Source of the DNA: Diphasiastrum complanatum
Lineage: Eukaryota > Streptophyta > Lycopodiopsida > Lycopodiales > Lycopodiaceae
Direction: 5' to 3'
DNA: 64,000 nucleotides
Assembly (NCBI GenBank): GCA_029204225.1
Contig: MU831850.1
Span: 1 to 64,000, forward strand
The position numbers and the translations under genes are program-made. The notes beneath the pieces were generated by a model, which saw only the letters and a program-made list of their open reading frames with translations, did no database searches and was not told where the DNA came from. This document shows, piece by piece, positions 23,000-34,641 of this stretch (the first letter of the stretch is position 1; each line of letters starts with the position of its first letter).

Positions 23000-23660
23000 C
23001 TTGTGTATTAATGAATGCACCTGTGACATTTCAACAGAATCTGATGAACAATATATTTTGTCCATATCTGGGTCGATTCTTTGCTGTGTTTTTAGATGAT
23101 ATTCTAATTCACAATAGGACTCTTAAGGAGCATATAAACCATATTAATATTGTCTTGCGGATTCTCATAAGAGAAGAGCTTTTTGCTAAGGAATTTAAAT
23201 TGAATTCTTTAAGCATGAGTTTGTACATCTTGGTAGACCTCGGAATGATTTATGATTGATGAGGATAAAATCAAGATTGTGCTTGATTGGCCCGTAATGA
23301 AAATAGTTAGAGAAGTTAAATCATTTCTTGATTTTGTAGTTTTCTGTCATAAGTCTATAGAGGATTATGCAAAGGTTGTAGGACCTCTTAATAATTGAAT
23401 TAAAGACAGATTTAATAAGAAAAGAAGAGAAGTCAACCTAGTCTGTTTATCGAGTGGAATGAAAAACTAAATCAATGTCTTGAGAAACACAAACATATGG
23501 TTGTCTGAGCTCTTGTTTTATAGATTGCGAATCCTGATTTACCTTACGTTGTTAGAACTAACACAAGTGATTTGAAGATAGGAGCTGTTCTTTTACAAAA
23601 TGATAGACCAATAGTGTTTGAGAGCAAGGAACTTACTCAATAGAAACTCATAATGGCTTT
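23000..23660 (+). pseudogene. Ty3/gypsy reverse transcriptase-RNase H fragment
   Basis: RT palm part: NAPVTFQQNLMNNIFCPYLG then FFAVFLDDILIHN with the FLDD active-site box, then the FAKEFK region (about 23000-23250). After several stops the RNase H start appears at 23520-23650: IANPDLPYVVRTNTSDLKIG then AVLLQNDRPIVFESKEL. Stops and frameshifts make it non-functional. No integrase follows. It joins directly to the MADS fragment on the left. Confidence 0.85.
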
Positions 23661-23806
23661 TCAAAAACTAGTCTTTCTCACATCATTTGGATGAATTCTA
23701 TATATCTGGTTCTGAGATCTATTTTTGTGAAGTATTCAGCTGCATTTAATCGATCTACCAAATCATCCATTCGGCACAATGGATATTTATTTATAATGGT
23801 TATTTG

Positions 23807-24030
23807 GGACTTGTTGGGTTGTATCTGACCCATCTTAAGATAATTTTCGTTTTGATTAGTAATTTCTATCTCTTGTTTATGGAAACACTAATATGGTTGT
23901 CTAGAGATACGGTGACTACTTGGAATTAACTCTATCTTGTGATCTACAAACCTAGAAGGTGACAAACCATGAGGTAATTCAATTGGAAAAACATCTTCAA
24001 ATTTATCTATGATCTTATTCTTTTCCATTT
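23807..24030. repeat. Inverted repeat, left arm (gypsy protease-RT linker)
   Basis: About 220 bp that recur inverted at 25049-25262 (GGACTTGTTGGGTTGTATCT against AGATACAACCCAACAAGTCC). Both arms encode the same gypsy linker sequence; the arms flank 1.0 kb of gypsy gag-protease. Confidence 0.85.
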
Positions 24031-24920
24031 GCTCATGAACTAAATCCATTGAGTTAAGAATCTTTGGCAATTCACAACTATTTAGATGCATTTCAAAAAA
24101 ATCTAAAATGGGTTTGACAAACAAAGAATAAGCTTCATATTGTGAATAAAAATTTCCATTATATTAGCTATTGACACCATCTCAGATGAATGTACATATC
24201 TATCTCCAAATAGTGTAACTACTTTATCACCCTCTTGAAATGAGAGCACATGCTTCTTAAAGTCAGTATCAGGAGATTTACTAAATAACCACTCATAGCT
24301 TAGAATAATATTTGTACAAGCTAAATCTAAACCATGATAATTAATCAATTTCTTATAGTCTTGAATCCAAATTGGGAGCTTCAAAAATTTGACATCCCAA
24401 CTTCGCACCTAAAGATAGATATACTTTATATATATGGTCTCCGACTTTAGTTTCTAGGCCAAGTTTTCAAACAAGACAAGATTTCATGAAATTATGACTT
24501 GAATCACTATCCACCAAAATACCGACTTCTTGACTTTTAACTGTGCCCTTCAAACAAAACAAATCATTAGGCAAGAAAGAAGTAGTACTGAATGAACATT
24601 CACACTCACAATTTAGTCTATTAGATTCAAATTTTAGATTCCATTTACTTGGCATCTCAATTACTTGAGCTGTGAGTTTCTTTCGCTTCAGGCAGGATTT
24701 TATAATATGCCTAAGCTTGTTGCAAATAAAACATAAATTCGCCTTCTTAGACTTTTTTTGTAACATATGTTTTTTATGTTTAGCTTCTACTGCCATTTTC
24801 TCAAGGTTGTCAAAATATTTGACTTGTGTTTTTTCACAAACTCGTTCTTTTACTTTTTTCTGGTTTGGGCACTAATGGATTAGCCTGAAATTGCCAATGG
24901 ATGCCACTACTATGGAATCA
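23830..24920 (-). pseudogene. Ty3/gypsy gag (zinc knuckle)-protease fragment
   Basis: Minus-strand frames 24467-24796, 24103-24408 and 23888-24124 in order. They give a CCHC knuckle (CFICNKLRHIIKSC), an aspartic protease (GILVDSDSSHNFMKS; the usual DSG reads DSD), the protease C-terminus (LSYEWLFSKSPDTDF), and the linker to RT (DVFPIELPHGLSPSRFVDHK). The frames are out of register with one another. The gag-proximal 250 bp recur at 39228-39490 in the same orientation. Confidence 0.8.
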
Positions 24921-25048
24921 TAAGTTGTCACGACTTGTACGACGTCATCAAAAGCCTAAAGCGCGTTTCTCTTACATTCGTTCTAATAATCTGCTGTCAA
25001 ACCTAGGATAAATTGCTAGAGAGCTAGTTTTAAATCGAATGAGCAAAT

Positions 25049-25262
25049 GGAAAAGAATAAGATCATAGATAAATTTGAAGATGTTTTTCCAATTGAATTA
25101 CCTCATGGTTTATCACCTTCTAGGTTTGTAGATCACAAGATTGAGTTAATTCCAAGTAGTCACCGTATCTCTAGACAACCATATTAGTGTTTCCATAAAC
25201 AAGAGATAGAAATCACTAATCAAAACGAAAATTATCTTAAGATGGGTCAGATACAACCCAAC
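25049..25262 (+). repeat. Inverted repeat, right arm (gypsy linker, plus strand)
   Basis: Plus-strand copy of the protease-RT linker (FEDVFPIELPHGLSPSRFVD). Its far end adjoins the copia gag region that begins at about 25264. Confidence 0.85.
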
Positions 25263-25263
25263 A

Positions 25264-26478
25264 AGTCCCCTTGGACCCGAAGTGCCTTGAAGAGAAAAAC
25301 AGCATTCAACTTTGTTAAAAAATTTTAGTTTGAAAGGACCCAAGGCCCAAAATTGCTTGAAGAGCGAATAAAAAAATATTTTGATAGAGAAAGAGATATG
25401 GGATGTAGTCACAGGCGATGTGAGAAGACCGCCAAATGAAGTGGACATGAAAGCGTTCGACAGGAAGATGAGAAGGGCATTGACCTTCATTAATCTATCG
25501 GTGAAGGGCCACATCATTACTAACATTAGAGATGCTGCGACACAAGACAAGCTTGGGATCTACTAAAAGAGCAGTTCGAGTCTTCAAACCCATCAAGAAT
25601 TATGTTTTTGAAGTCAAAATTGAATAGTGCCCCCATCGGGAGCACATTCAAACTTATATGACCAAAATCAAGGCAATAAGGGACAAGCTGCATTCCATAG
25701 GCGAGCGCATATACGTGATGCCGAGTTGGTCCACACCTCATTATGTGGCATTGCATATACCTATCAAATGTTTGTGAGCGGGATGGCATCAAGAGAAAGA
25801 CTACCAACCTTTGACGAGTTCACAAGGATCTTAATGCAGGAATAGCAACTACGGGAACTGGTGAAAGATCATCGTCAAAACACTGATGATCAGGCACTTG
25901 TGGCACTCCAAAATCAAGGCAAGGGCAAGGGCAAGAAAAAGACTAAACATTAATATGCCAAGGGTTATGGGGAAGAAAGATCATCCAGCAGGACCAAGAA
26001 GAAAAGCAAACGCTTCTATTCAACAAGAAATGCCATTGGAAGAGTGAATGATGAAAATTTTTGGCAAAGTCAAGCAAGGAGAAACCAAAGCAAGCAAGTA
26101 ACCTTGTTGATGAAGGTGAATTGAAGACTCTAGCATCTTTATATTAGCATTGTCATCGAATCAAGAGGATCAAGCTCGGTACATTGACTCGGTAGCCTCT
26201 AGACATATGACAAGTAATACAGATTGGTTCAATAGCTTAATGGAACATATGTTTCATAGGCAAATGGTGACATCTGCAAGATCAAGGGGATAGGCAATGT
26301 TTTCATCCAACTACCTATGAAAAATATCATCTAGTTTAGTTTAGTCAAGTTTTTATTTGGCAATTTTGAGGCCAATATGCATTTTTATCTTAGAGATAGA
26401 CTTTATAAAGCTAATAAGGCCTAAGAATAGTGGATTTACTACTTTTGGCAACTTAGGCAGGTTGATATGGTCGAATTT
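25264..26478 (+). mobile_element. Ty1/copia deletion derivative, copy 1, left part
   Basis: Reverse-complement match to 40770-41950 of the second copy. Gag frames at 25381-25566 and about 25627-25845 (MPPSGAHSNLYDQNQGNKGQ). The zinc knuckle is degraded at 26000-26050, and the protease remnant YIDSVASRHM is at 26180-26210. The 5' LTR and first 800 bp are missing. At 26478 it is interrupted by the 7.6-kb gypsy element and resumes at 34083. Confidence 0.85.
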
Positions 26479-26889
26479 TGTTGGTTGATTCTGACGAATC
26501 CCCAAGATACTCGGACAGAGCAACTCAAGAGCACCTCTCACCTTAGACCGAGGAGGTCTCTAAGAAGACGAGACGAATGAAGACTGAGAGCCGAGTATGA
26601 GAGCCGAGAAATGCTAGTTAGTAACAACAAGCCATAATTGTGTAAGCCTCATGGTGAATCCCGAAAGATGGAATGACCATGTAGGAACTAGTATTTCTAG
26701 GCAAATGTAATAAATGCAAGTAGACCCCTCTTAAAGAAAGTAGAGTGAGCCACCTTTTGATGGTGACCTCTAGTGGAGAGCAATATTCCACTTGTAATTT
26801 GTGAAATGTGGAAATTCCACTAGGATGTCACCTAAGGAGCTCTCTTGCTTATTTAAGAGACTCCCTCTTTGTGAAGAGGAGCTTTTTGT
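26479..26889 (+). repeat. Gypsy 5' LTR (partial, first 411 bp)
   Basis: Near-identical to 32907-33317. Similarity ends inside GCTTTTTGT, after which the two copies are unrelated. Confidence 0.85.
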
Positions 26890-27125
26890 GTATGCATTCT
26901 ACATAAAGAAGAACCGCAACCTTGTCCACTTTCAGATCCCTGCACACAAACTCCAAATCTTTCACTACATCTGAGTTTCTACTAACTGGACAGAGCCACA
27001 TAAATGGCTGCATCACTGCCCAAATCCACGGGTTGATAGACTCACAAATCCACTGTTAACAAATGCCAACACATACCTGGATTTACTCCTCCTCCAAGCT
27101 TCTGCTCCTCCCGTTCCTCATGCTT

Positions 27126-28165
27126 CGAATCTCAACCGGAGCCCAGCTTCGAATCTCAACCGACACACACTGTCCAATCTCAACCGACAGCCAATGTCAG
27201 ATCTCAACCGATGCACTACCTCCCATATCAACCGGAGGCCATTCTATCAAATCTCAACCGAAGGCTTCAGTTAAATCTCAACCGACGCACTGCATCAGAT
27301 CTCAACTGAAGCCAATCTATTAAATATCAACTGACGCACTGCTTCAGATCTCAACCGACAGCCCTGTGTTAGATCTCAACCGACGTCAATCTCTCAGATC
27401 TGAACCAACGGTGCTCTGTCAAATCTCAACTGACGCACCCTGTTGCCTCTGCCCTCCAACCGAATTCCATCGCAACAACAACATCCTATTGCCTACACTC
27501 GCAAACAGACCACCATCGCAAACGACCCACCCATCCGCTCATCGCGACCACATTTTCTTGCACCATCGCAGCAACCATATTCCATCAAAGCAATTCCCAT
27601 CCGTCCGTCACAACCGCATTCCAAAATTGCAACTGCCCTCCATCGCTAGACCTGCATTCAACCATCGTGACCGCCCTAGGCCGTGCCGACCGCATCCCAC
27701 TCAACTGTCATCACGAATTTCTCCAAGATACCCCTTCACACATCTTCCATCCTTTCACACTCCCCTCTCGACCAAAGCCAGAGCCATCTCTCAGATCTCG
27801 ACCAACACCCATTAGTCAGATCTTGATCGATGCGCTACAGTCTAATCTCAATCGATGGCCTTGCGTTAGATCTCAACCAACACCCATTTCTCAGATCTCA
27901 ACCGATGCCAATCTCTCAAATCTCAACCGACGGCGCTCTGTGACATCTCAACCGATGCCCATTAGTCAGATCTCAATCGACGGCCCTGCGTTAGATATCA
28001 ACCGACGCCAATCCCTCAGACCTCAACCGACGGCGCTCTATGACATCTCAACCGACAGTCCTCAGTCAGCTCTCAACTGATGGCCTCAGTCCAATCTCAA
28101 CCGACCGCCAACTGTTAAAATCACGACCAGAGCCGGAGCCCATCATCAGATCTTGACCGAAAGGA
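27126..28165 (+). repeat. ~24-bp minisatellite in the gypsy leader
   Basis: Units built on (A/C)AGATCTCAACCGACGC recur every 24-26 bp in two blocks: 27126-27440 (13 units) and 27790-28165 (about 15 units). Between the blocks is C-rich, G-poor sequence. The period is a multiple of 3 in most units, so an 8-residue repeat (QISTDA-type) stays open in one frame. Whether it is translated is unknown. Confidence 0.85.
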
Positions 28166-29430
28166 TCCCTCGGAATTTCAGCCAGAACGCACCCACGCCA
28201 TATACCTCTACACTTGTTTGCCTCTGACACCTATCTGCATCCCATTTAACAATCCACACAAACAACCATACACTATCGTAATTGCCCCGAACCTCCAACA
28301 GACGACATTTTAGTCCCGACAGCCTTCCATCCAAAATACCCGTAATCAGATGACCCTACGACTGACCTCGGCCACCCTCACCGCAACACCTGCATTCGCC
28401 CATTGCAGCCGCATCAAACCAAAAACAGACGACCCTACGACTACCCTCGGCCACCTTCCTCGCAGCACACAAACACCCACAATTCCACCGCCATTTTGCC
28501 CTTAAACGATCACTTGCATTCCACCATTGCAACCGCAGTCCATCCTTGCAACCGTCTGCCATTGCATTCACAAACCTTCCTCACCTCCACAACTAACCAC
28601 ACCCATCGCATTCCATCAAACCATTGCGACCACCCTTCATCCGCATTAAACCGCAATGCACCGCATTACCACCGCAGCTGACCGTATTCCCACCGCCACA
28701 GTCGCATTCCACTGGTCCACCGTAAACAATGCGATTCACCGCAAAACACAACCTACCCATATCCCAACTTACAACACTTCCAATCTTCCACCGCAAGCAA
28801 CCACACCTATCGCACCACCCGTTTTCACATGCAGGAGCCGCAATCCAACGTAACCATAGGCATCGTAACCGTATTCATCACAAATTGTACGAACACGCAA
28901 TCCACCATAACCGTAGGTACATCACCCACCGCAAATCGTTACCCTCCATCCCAAACCGTAGGATCCGTCCACCATCGCAACCACACGTAACTCATTGTCC
29001 TCCACTCTTGTCATTCCTCGAACCGTGGAAATCGCAATATAACGACCACCTACGAATTCGACTGCTCCACGATATTCTACTTATACTCAGTCATATTCCC
29101 CATATGTCCGTCCTAATCCATCAAAGACTCCACGACACTGCAGTTCATCGCACCCAGCCCCACTTGGCATCCTTACACCGATTCCGCTTGACACACACAG
29201 ACACGCATCCAGCCACCACCAAACGCAACTAACCTTGTCCACCCATCAAAACCGCATTCAAACGTTAACATCGCATACAACCGTCAGGACCGTAATCACA
29301 ACGCCTCCACCACTGCCTGCCATCACCCGCATATAACCGCAATCCACCATCACCGTAAACCGTAAACCATAGGGACTGCAAAAACCCAAAAAAAAAAAAA
29401 ACCAAACACAGAAGAAAATTACCAGTACCC
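28166..29430 (+). other. C-rich, strand-asymmetric leader of the gypsy element
   Basis: Dominated by C and A on the plus strand with recurring ACCGCA, CCGTAA and CATCGCA words and few G outside CG. Long frames here (for example 28729-29232) reflect the composition; no domain is seen. Confidence 0.5.
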
Positions 29431-29431
29431 A

Positions 29432-30538
29432 ATGGATCAACAAAACGATCCTGAAGTCCCAAACGATTATCCAGATGAGATCCGGTCCCCTGTAGCTGAA
29501 CAAATCAGATGTCATAGGTTCTATCGAATGCGGGCCGCACTACATGACTAATCAACAAATCTTTGAGAATGCATGTGATGTGTATGGTGAAACATCTCCC
29601 GATGCTATGGTCCAACTATTTTCGATGACCATGATCACTAAAGCACGTGATTGGTTTTTCAACCTTGATCGTGAAGATAAGACAGACTGGTCAATCTTGA
29701 AAGAGTCCTTTATCAAGCGTTTTAAGCCCTTTCGCTTGATCGAGAGTCCTTTTGTCAAATTGAGTAACATCAAGATAACAAAGGATGAACGTGTACGAGA
29801 CTATATCGAGCGTTTCAAATGCCTCAAAAGTCAAGTACAAGAACAACCCTCCGAACAGATGCTCATCATCTGGTTTTTAGTCAGCCTTCCAAGATGGATT
29901 AGACGTGAGCTTAAATCCAATGATGAATATATGAGCCTCAAATTAGCTATGTCTAATGCCATCAAGAAAGAAGACGAAGGACCAGATGTTGACGAATCCA
30001 GGGAAAGACGAGTACCACGTGCTCCTCTCCATGAGTCGAAGCCGATCGAGGATACCCGAGATCAGCTTTGGAAATCCCAGTTGGAGTTGTTTAATAAGCA
30101 ACACCAACTACAGAAGGAGAAACTCATCAACGAGTTTCAAGCTACCCTGAAGTCTATCCAAAGTAGTATGCCTGGTCAGTCAAACCCTGCACAGGTACCT
30201 TATAGACGAAAAACAATATGGTGCCCACACGGCAGGGCTACGCATCCTGTTGATGCTTGTCCTTCATATCGACCTATCCAAGCACATACAGTTCAACAAT
30301 ATGAAGAACCCATTTACAATTTGGAAATGCCTTGCCTTATCATGAATATCCACCAGAAAGTCTAGAACCACTAGCCATACAAGATGGCTACGTCGTTGTA
30401 CAAGGGCCACTGCACACCAGATGTTTCATCTATGGTGAAACTGGCCACTTCATGGTTGATTGTCCAGTTAAGACCCAATACCATGCTGAGTGTCCAGACT
30501 GTATCAGAAAACATAGTTTCAAAGACTATCCAAAATAA
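29432..30538 (+). pseudogene. Gypsy gag polyprotein
   Basis: The main frame 29544-30365 (273 codons) carries a retrotransposon gag domain: MVQLFSMTMITKARDWFFNL then WSILKESFIKRFKPF and RVRDYIERFKCLKSQVQEQP. A 39-codon frame from ATG 29432 overlaps its start and looks like the displaced N-terminus (frameshift at about 29544). A cysteine/histidine motif (WCPHGRATHPVDACP) and, in a shifted frame (30332-30538), a knuckle-like CFIYGETGHFMVDC with the second Cys replaced follow. Gag packages element RNA. The frame breaks indicate an inactive copy. Confidence 0.8.
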
Positions 30539-30539
30539 C

Positions 30540-32893
30540 CAACTAAGATCCTACCTGCCCGTCACGTCAGTTATGAATTACAATAGGATCTTCACGACAA
30601 CAACACGAGCACCATAGCAACCAACAGTTAAACCTACTGCTCAATCGAGAAGTTTCTTGTAAACTCCTACATCACCATCCAATATACTAGCTCCATAGTG
30701 CAAAAAGACACTAATATGAAATGAGTCCCTGTCGAAAGAAAGTAAACCCGATATTCCGTCATCTGCTACAATGTCCAACCAAGAGCAACCTCCACAGGGA
30801 ATTGAAAGTTTTTCTCCGCTTCTACAACCTCAAATCTATTTGTATTTCCACATGCTGATAAGATTTCCAATGTGCCAATCCACAATAAATCTAGGATTCA
30901 AAAATCCATATAGAGATTCGGTTCTGAATCTCTTGTTTAGAGAGGTCCTCAGGACATAGTACCTCAACCATACCTGCATCTCAAGCTATATCTTACAACA
31001 TATGCTATCAATGATGGTATTTTAGTGTCACCAACCCTGTCTTGTTTTGACAAGGGCATGTCAGAGTAAGTCACATTACTCTACAAAACAACTGAAATAT
31101 TGCAACTATCAAGGTACATTATCCATGTTGATGAATGCAAGTTTTGTTCGACAAGTGCTATACAGTTTTCACTCTCTATAACGTTTGTTTATTTCCTTGT
31201 TTCTCTTCACCTATTTTGTGTGATTGATTTTGCTTGAGAAAGAGCTATTGCACGAGAGTCTTATGTAGAGCATCTCCAAAACACATTTTTATTCATCTAT
31301 CCATCTTCAGATTCCCTTCTACACCAGTTTAGGATTTTTGAGACATATGAGAAATACATGTCAAATTAGAGTTGATTCCTGCATCTCATTGCCATATTCA
31401 TCTTCGAGTCAACTACAGCAAGATCGAAACAAATTTAGTTACAATTTGTTCAATCTTTAGTCTCATCACATCTTCAACGAGTTTCAACTACGTGTTCCGC
31501 ACGCCGATCCAATCCTAAACATGAACAGTTACCAGCAACAACATCCCCACCAACATATTTTTTTTTTGGGGGGGGGAGAGAGTGGATTTGCTTGGATCCA
31601 CTGGAGCAGTTGCGCTGCCAGCAACAACATCAACAAGATCGACAGCCAAGGTCACAAGTCTAATCTAAAAAAGACAAGGCTAAAGAAGACAGATGGGTAA
31701 TCCAAAGAGACTCAATCAGAAGAAGTACCCCAGTCATGACGAAAATCCTTCAGAAAGGGAAACACAAGCATTGGGAAATCAGTCTCCTTCTTCAACCAAC
31801 CTCTCGTCATACATTTGCATCCATTCTCATGCCTATCACCCACACCATCTACCGTTGTCACTACCACCCTTCCTTCCATCTGTTTGTTTATCATCAGCTT
31901 ACTATTCTTCTAAGAAATCTCTAGTTTTTTATAGTCCTACCGAAGCAGATGAAAGATCATTGCAAGTGTCTTGCGGAGACTAACTACCACCTACAATGGA
32001 TGATCAGCCAAAAGAAGACCTAAAAAGCAGGCGAAGCAGCTAGAAGACATCAGAAATTAAGCAAAGAAGTTGAGGAGGAAAGGATGAAAACTTAAGCAAT
32101 AGATGAGTCAGATCAATTTTGATCAAAATAAACTCTTTGGGGCAATGATAGTTGAATTCCCTCCTACGAAGCCCAAAGAGATCCAAAAGTAACGGATCAA
32201 AAGGAAGAGCTGCAGAAAAAGAAATATGAAGACAACCGTGAACCTGCAAATAAAGCAAGTTCCTCACCCAGCAAGTGGTGGTCAAAGCTTGACATTGCAA
32301 GGGTCCAAGGCTGCAACTGTAGAACTATCAGTTCCTTCACCCTACCACCAAGCCTTCATCATGTTTCCTTACCGTTACCAAACCGTCCATCCAAAACTGT
32401 TCCTACCACCAATTTTTGATGAATCCATCCCCTTGAGACTGATAACCAAAGTTTGTGCAACCGCGGCAGATCAAAGGTTTTCCTTGAGACTGGAACTTCA
32501 ACTGAGAGAATAACCATGGAAACACCCAGAGGCAAATGGAGGATACAGACCTCCCAAAAGATAGAATTTGCCAAGAAACCAAAGATGAAACCGTCAATGG
32601 CAGATACAAGTGACAAACAAAGAGACACATGGAAAGCACTCAAGCATGCAAGTTGTGAAGTTGTCGAGAGCTCTCCACTTTGAGAATGTCAACCACCTAT
32701 AGCAATAAGACATTCCAATCCAATTGCGGTAATTTGTGAAAGACAATTTTTATGATAAAGACTGGCGACAATAAGCACTTGGTTTTATGTAAGCGAACGA
32801 GGATCTATGCTTTTCCAAGTGACAATCGAGAATGCCAATGCAAAGCAGAGCGACATCATCCAATATGAGTTGCAGTGGGTCCTGCAACACATT
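30540..32893 (+). other. Gypsy internal region without pol
   Basis: Searched in all frames for the protease DSG, RT (Y/F)xDD, RNase H and integrase HHCC motifs; none seen. Short plus frames (31693-31983, 32226-32513) have no recognised domain. A T11-G9 run lies at about 31557-31577. Confidence 0.6.
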
Positions 32894-32906
32894 AGGGGTG
32901 GGATGA

Positions 32907-34077
32907 TGTTGGCTGATTCTGACGAATCCCCAAGATACTCGGACATAGCATCTCAAGAGCACCCCTCACCTTAGACCGAGGAGGTCTCTGAGAAGACGAG
33001 ACGAATGAAGACTGAGAGCTGAGTATGAGAGCCGAGAAATGCTAGTTATGTACAACAAGCCATAATTGTGTAAGCCTCATGGTGAATCCCGAAAGATGGA
33101 ATGACCATGTAGGAACTAGTATTTCTAGGCAAATGTAATAAATGCAAGTAGATCCCTCTTAAAGAAAGTAGAGTGAGCCACCTTTTGATGGTGACCTCTA
33201 GTGGAGAGCAATATTCCACTTGTAATTTGTGAAATGTGGAAATTCCACTAGGATGCCACCTAAGGAGCTCTCTTGCTTATTTAAGAGACTCTCTCTTTGT
33301 GAAGAGGAGCTTTTTGTATATTGTATCAACTCCATGCTGAAATGAGAAGAGCCTCCATGAGTTAGATGCATCAATTGAGCTCCTTGATCATGATGGTTTT
33401 CTTGAGTGATGCCCCTATGATCATGCCCTTCCATTCATATTGTGTGTGGTTGTGGATTTAGAGTGGATTAGATTTGCTGTTTTGTAGAGTGCATTAACTT
33501 TCTTGCTTTCTTGTGGATTAATGTAGAAACCAGCATTCAGGTAAACTAAATAGGCTGGAACTGTGGTGTAGTTCTTGCATATCTCTTTACAGTCCAGTTC
33601 TTGATGTTCTTGGGATGTCCAAGAATCAATAGACTGGTTGGTTTCTTGATTCTTGGACTTCTAACATGTTGTAGAACAGTTCTTGTTTCTTGTTTTGTCA
33701 ATTTATGCAAGTGTAGCTCAGTGTTAACGTATTGTAGGCTCTGATTCAGTCCGTTTTAAGAGTAGGTAGCTGTAGAATTCATTGAACATTCATTGGTTTG
33801 CATGCTGATCTATGAATGAGCATTCTTGGCTTGCATCTATGTAGAATGTAAGTGCGTTCAAGAGAGACGACCCTGAGTAGTCCTCTGACAGGTAGGACAA
33901 AAACAATACTACAACGTCAATCCGTTCCCTTCTGCCTGGTTTGGCAGTGTAATATCAAGAACACATATAACGAATGCCATGATGCTTGGTAACAGGCAGA
34001 AATGATTCTGAGTAAGAAAGGAACCCAAAACGAAAGTAAGAACCAACAGATCCTCTGGCGCAAGGGATCTGTCAGCA
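32907..34077 (+). repeat. Gypsy 3' LTR, 1,171 bp
   Basis: Begins TGTTGGCTGATTCTGACG after a polypurine tract and ends CTGTCAGCA, followed by the AATTT target repeat. Confidence 0.85.
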
Positions 34078-34082
34078 AATTT

Positions 34083-34571
34083 GGACCTAGTCTAATTGGT
34101 TAAAAGATGTACATGGTAAGAAGCAAACTATAGTTGTTTTATCCACAACATAAGTAGGGTATAAGACAATGTGTAGCGCAACAGTCGAAGTCGTTTGGTT
34201 GAGGCTAATCCTAGATGAGAATCCGGTGTTTCACACAAGAACCAAACACATCGAGATTCACTATCACTTTGTACATGAGACACTGCTAAGTAAAGAAATA
34301 AATATTGTTCATTGTAGCATAGATGAACAATTAGCTGACATTTTCACTAAGCCACTCATTAGACAGAAGTTTGATAAGTTTAGATCAAAACTTTGATATT
34401 TGAAATTTGTTCACTTTGATGCTATGTACATGAGTGTATGCAAAGTAGATTCTAGTTTTAGGGAGAGAGTTAGAATAGAAGTATAACTAATGTATTCTTG
34501 TACTATGGGTCCAATCAGTGGATTAGGACCAGTTGGCCTCACCACGAGGCAAGTCGACGAGACACGCATCT
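34083..34571 (+). mobile_element. Copia derivative, copy 1, right part (RNase H and LTR start)
   Basis: Resumes the element interrupted at 26478. RNase H C-terminus at 34169-34396 (RTKHIEIHYHFVHE, then EQLADIFTKPLIRQKFDKFR). Then the polypurine GGGAGAG and the LTR beginning AGTTAGAATAG at about 34469. The LTR breaks off at about 34571, where the unrelated gene island begins. Confidence 0.85.
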
Positions 34572-34641
34572 TGCAAATTCATTGAACAAGAGAGGATAAA
34601 TACTCAATGTGATTGTATTATAACAAAATACAAAGTGTCCA

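Larger units (their letters stand above)
26479..34077 (+). mobile_element. Gag-only Ty3/gypsy LTR element, 7.6 kb, target duplication AATTT
   Basis: Starts TGTTGGTTGATTCTGACG and ends GGATCTGTCAGCA, flanked by AATTT (26474-26478 and 34078-34082). The flanks join into continuous copia sequence, confirming insertion. The 3' LTR is 32907-34077. The 5' LTR matches it only over 26479-26889 and lacks the rest, including U5 and the expected primer site. A polypurine tract (AGGGGTGGGA, 32894-32903) precedes the 3' LTR. The interior has a C-rich leader with minisatellite, gag, and 2.3 kb with no protease, RT or integrase. It resembles the TR-GAG/LARD class that relies on enzymes supplied in trans. Confidence 0.85.

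Noticed and set aside
27126-28165. CRISPR-like repeat spacing
   Set aside because: Units are contiguous ~24-bp degenerate repeats without unique spacers, inside a eukaryotic LTR element.
27366-29232. Several overlapping ORFs of 68-167 codons
   Set aside because: They arise from the G-poor, C-rich composition and the minisatellite of the gypsy leader. No domain, and frames overlap on both strands.
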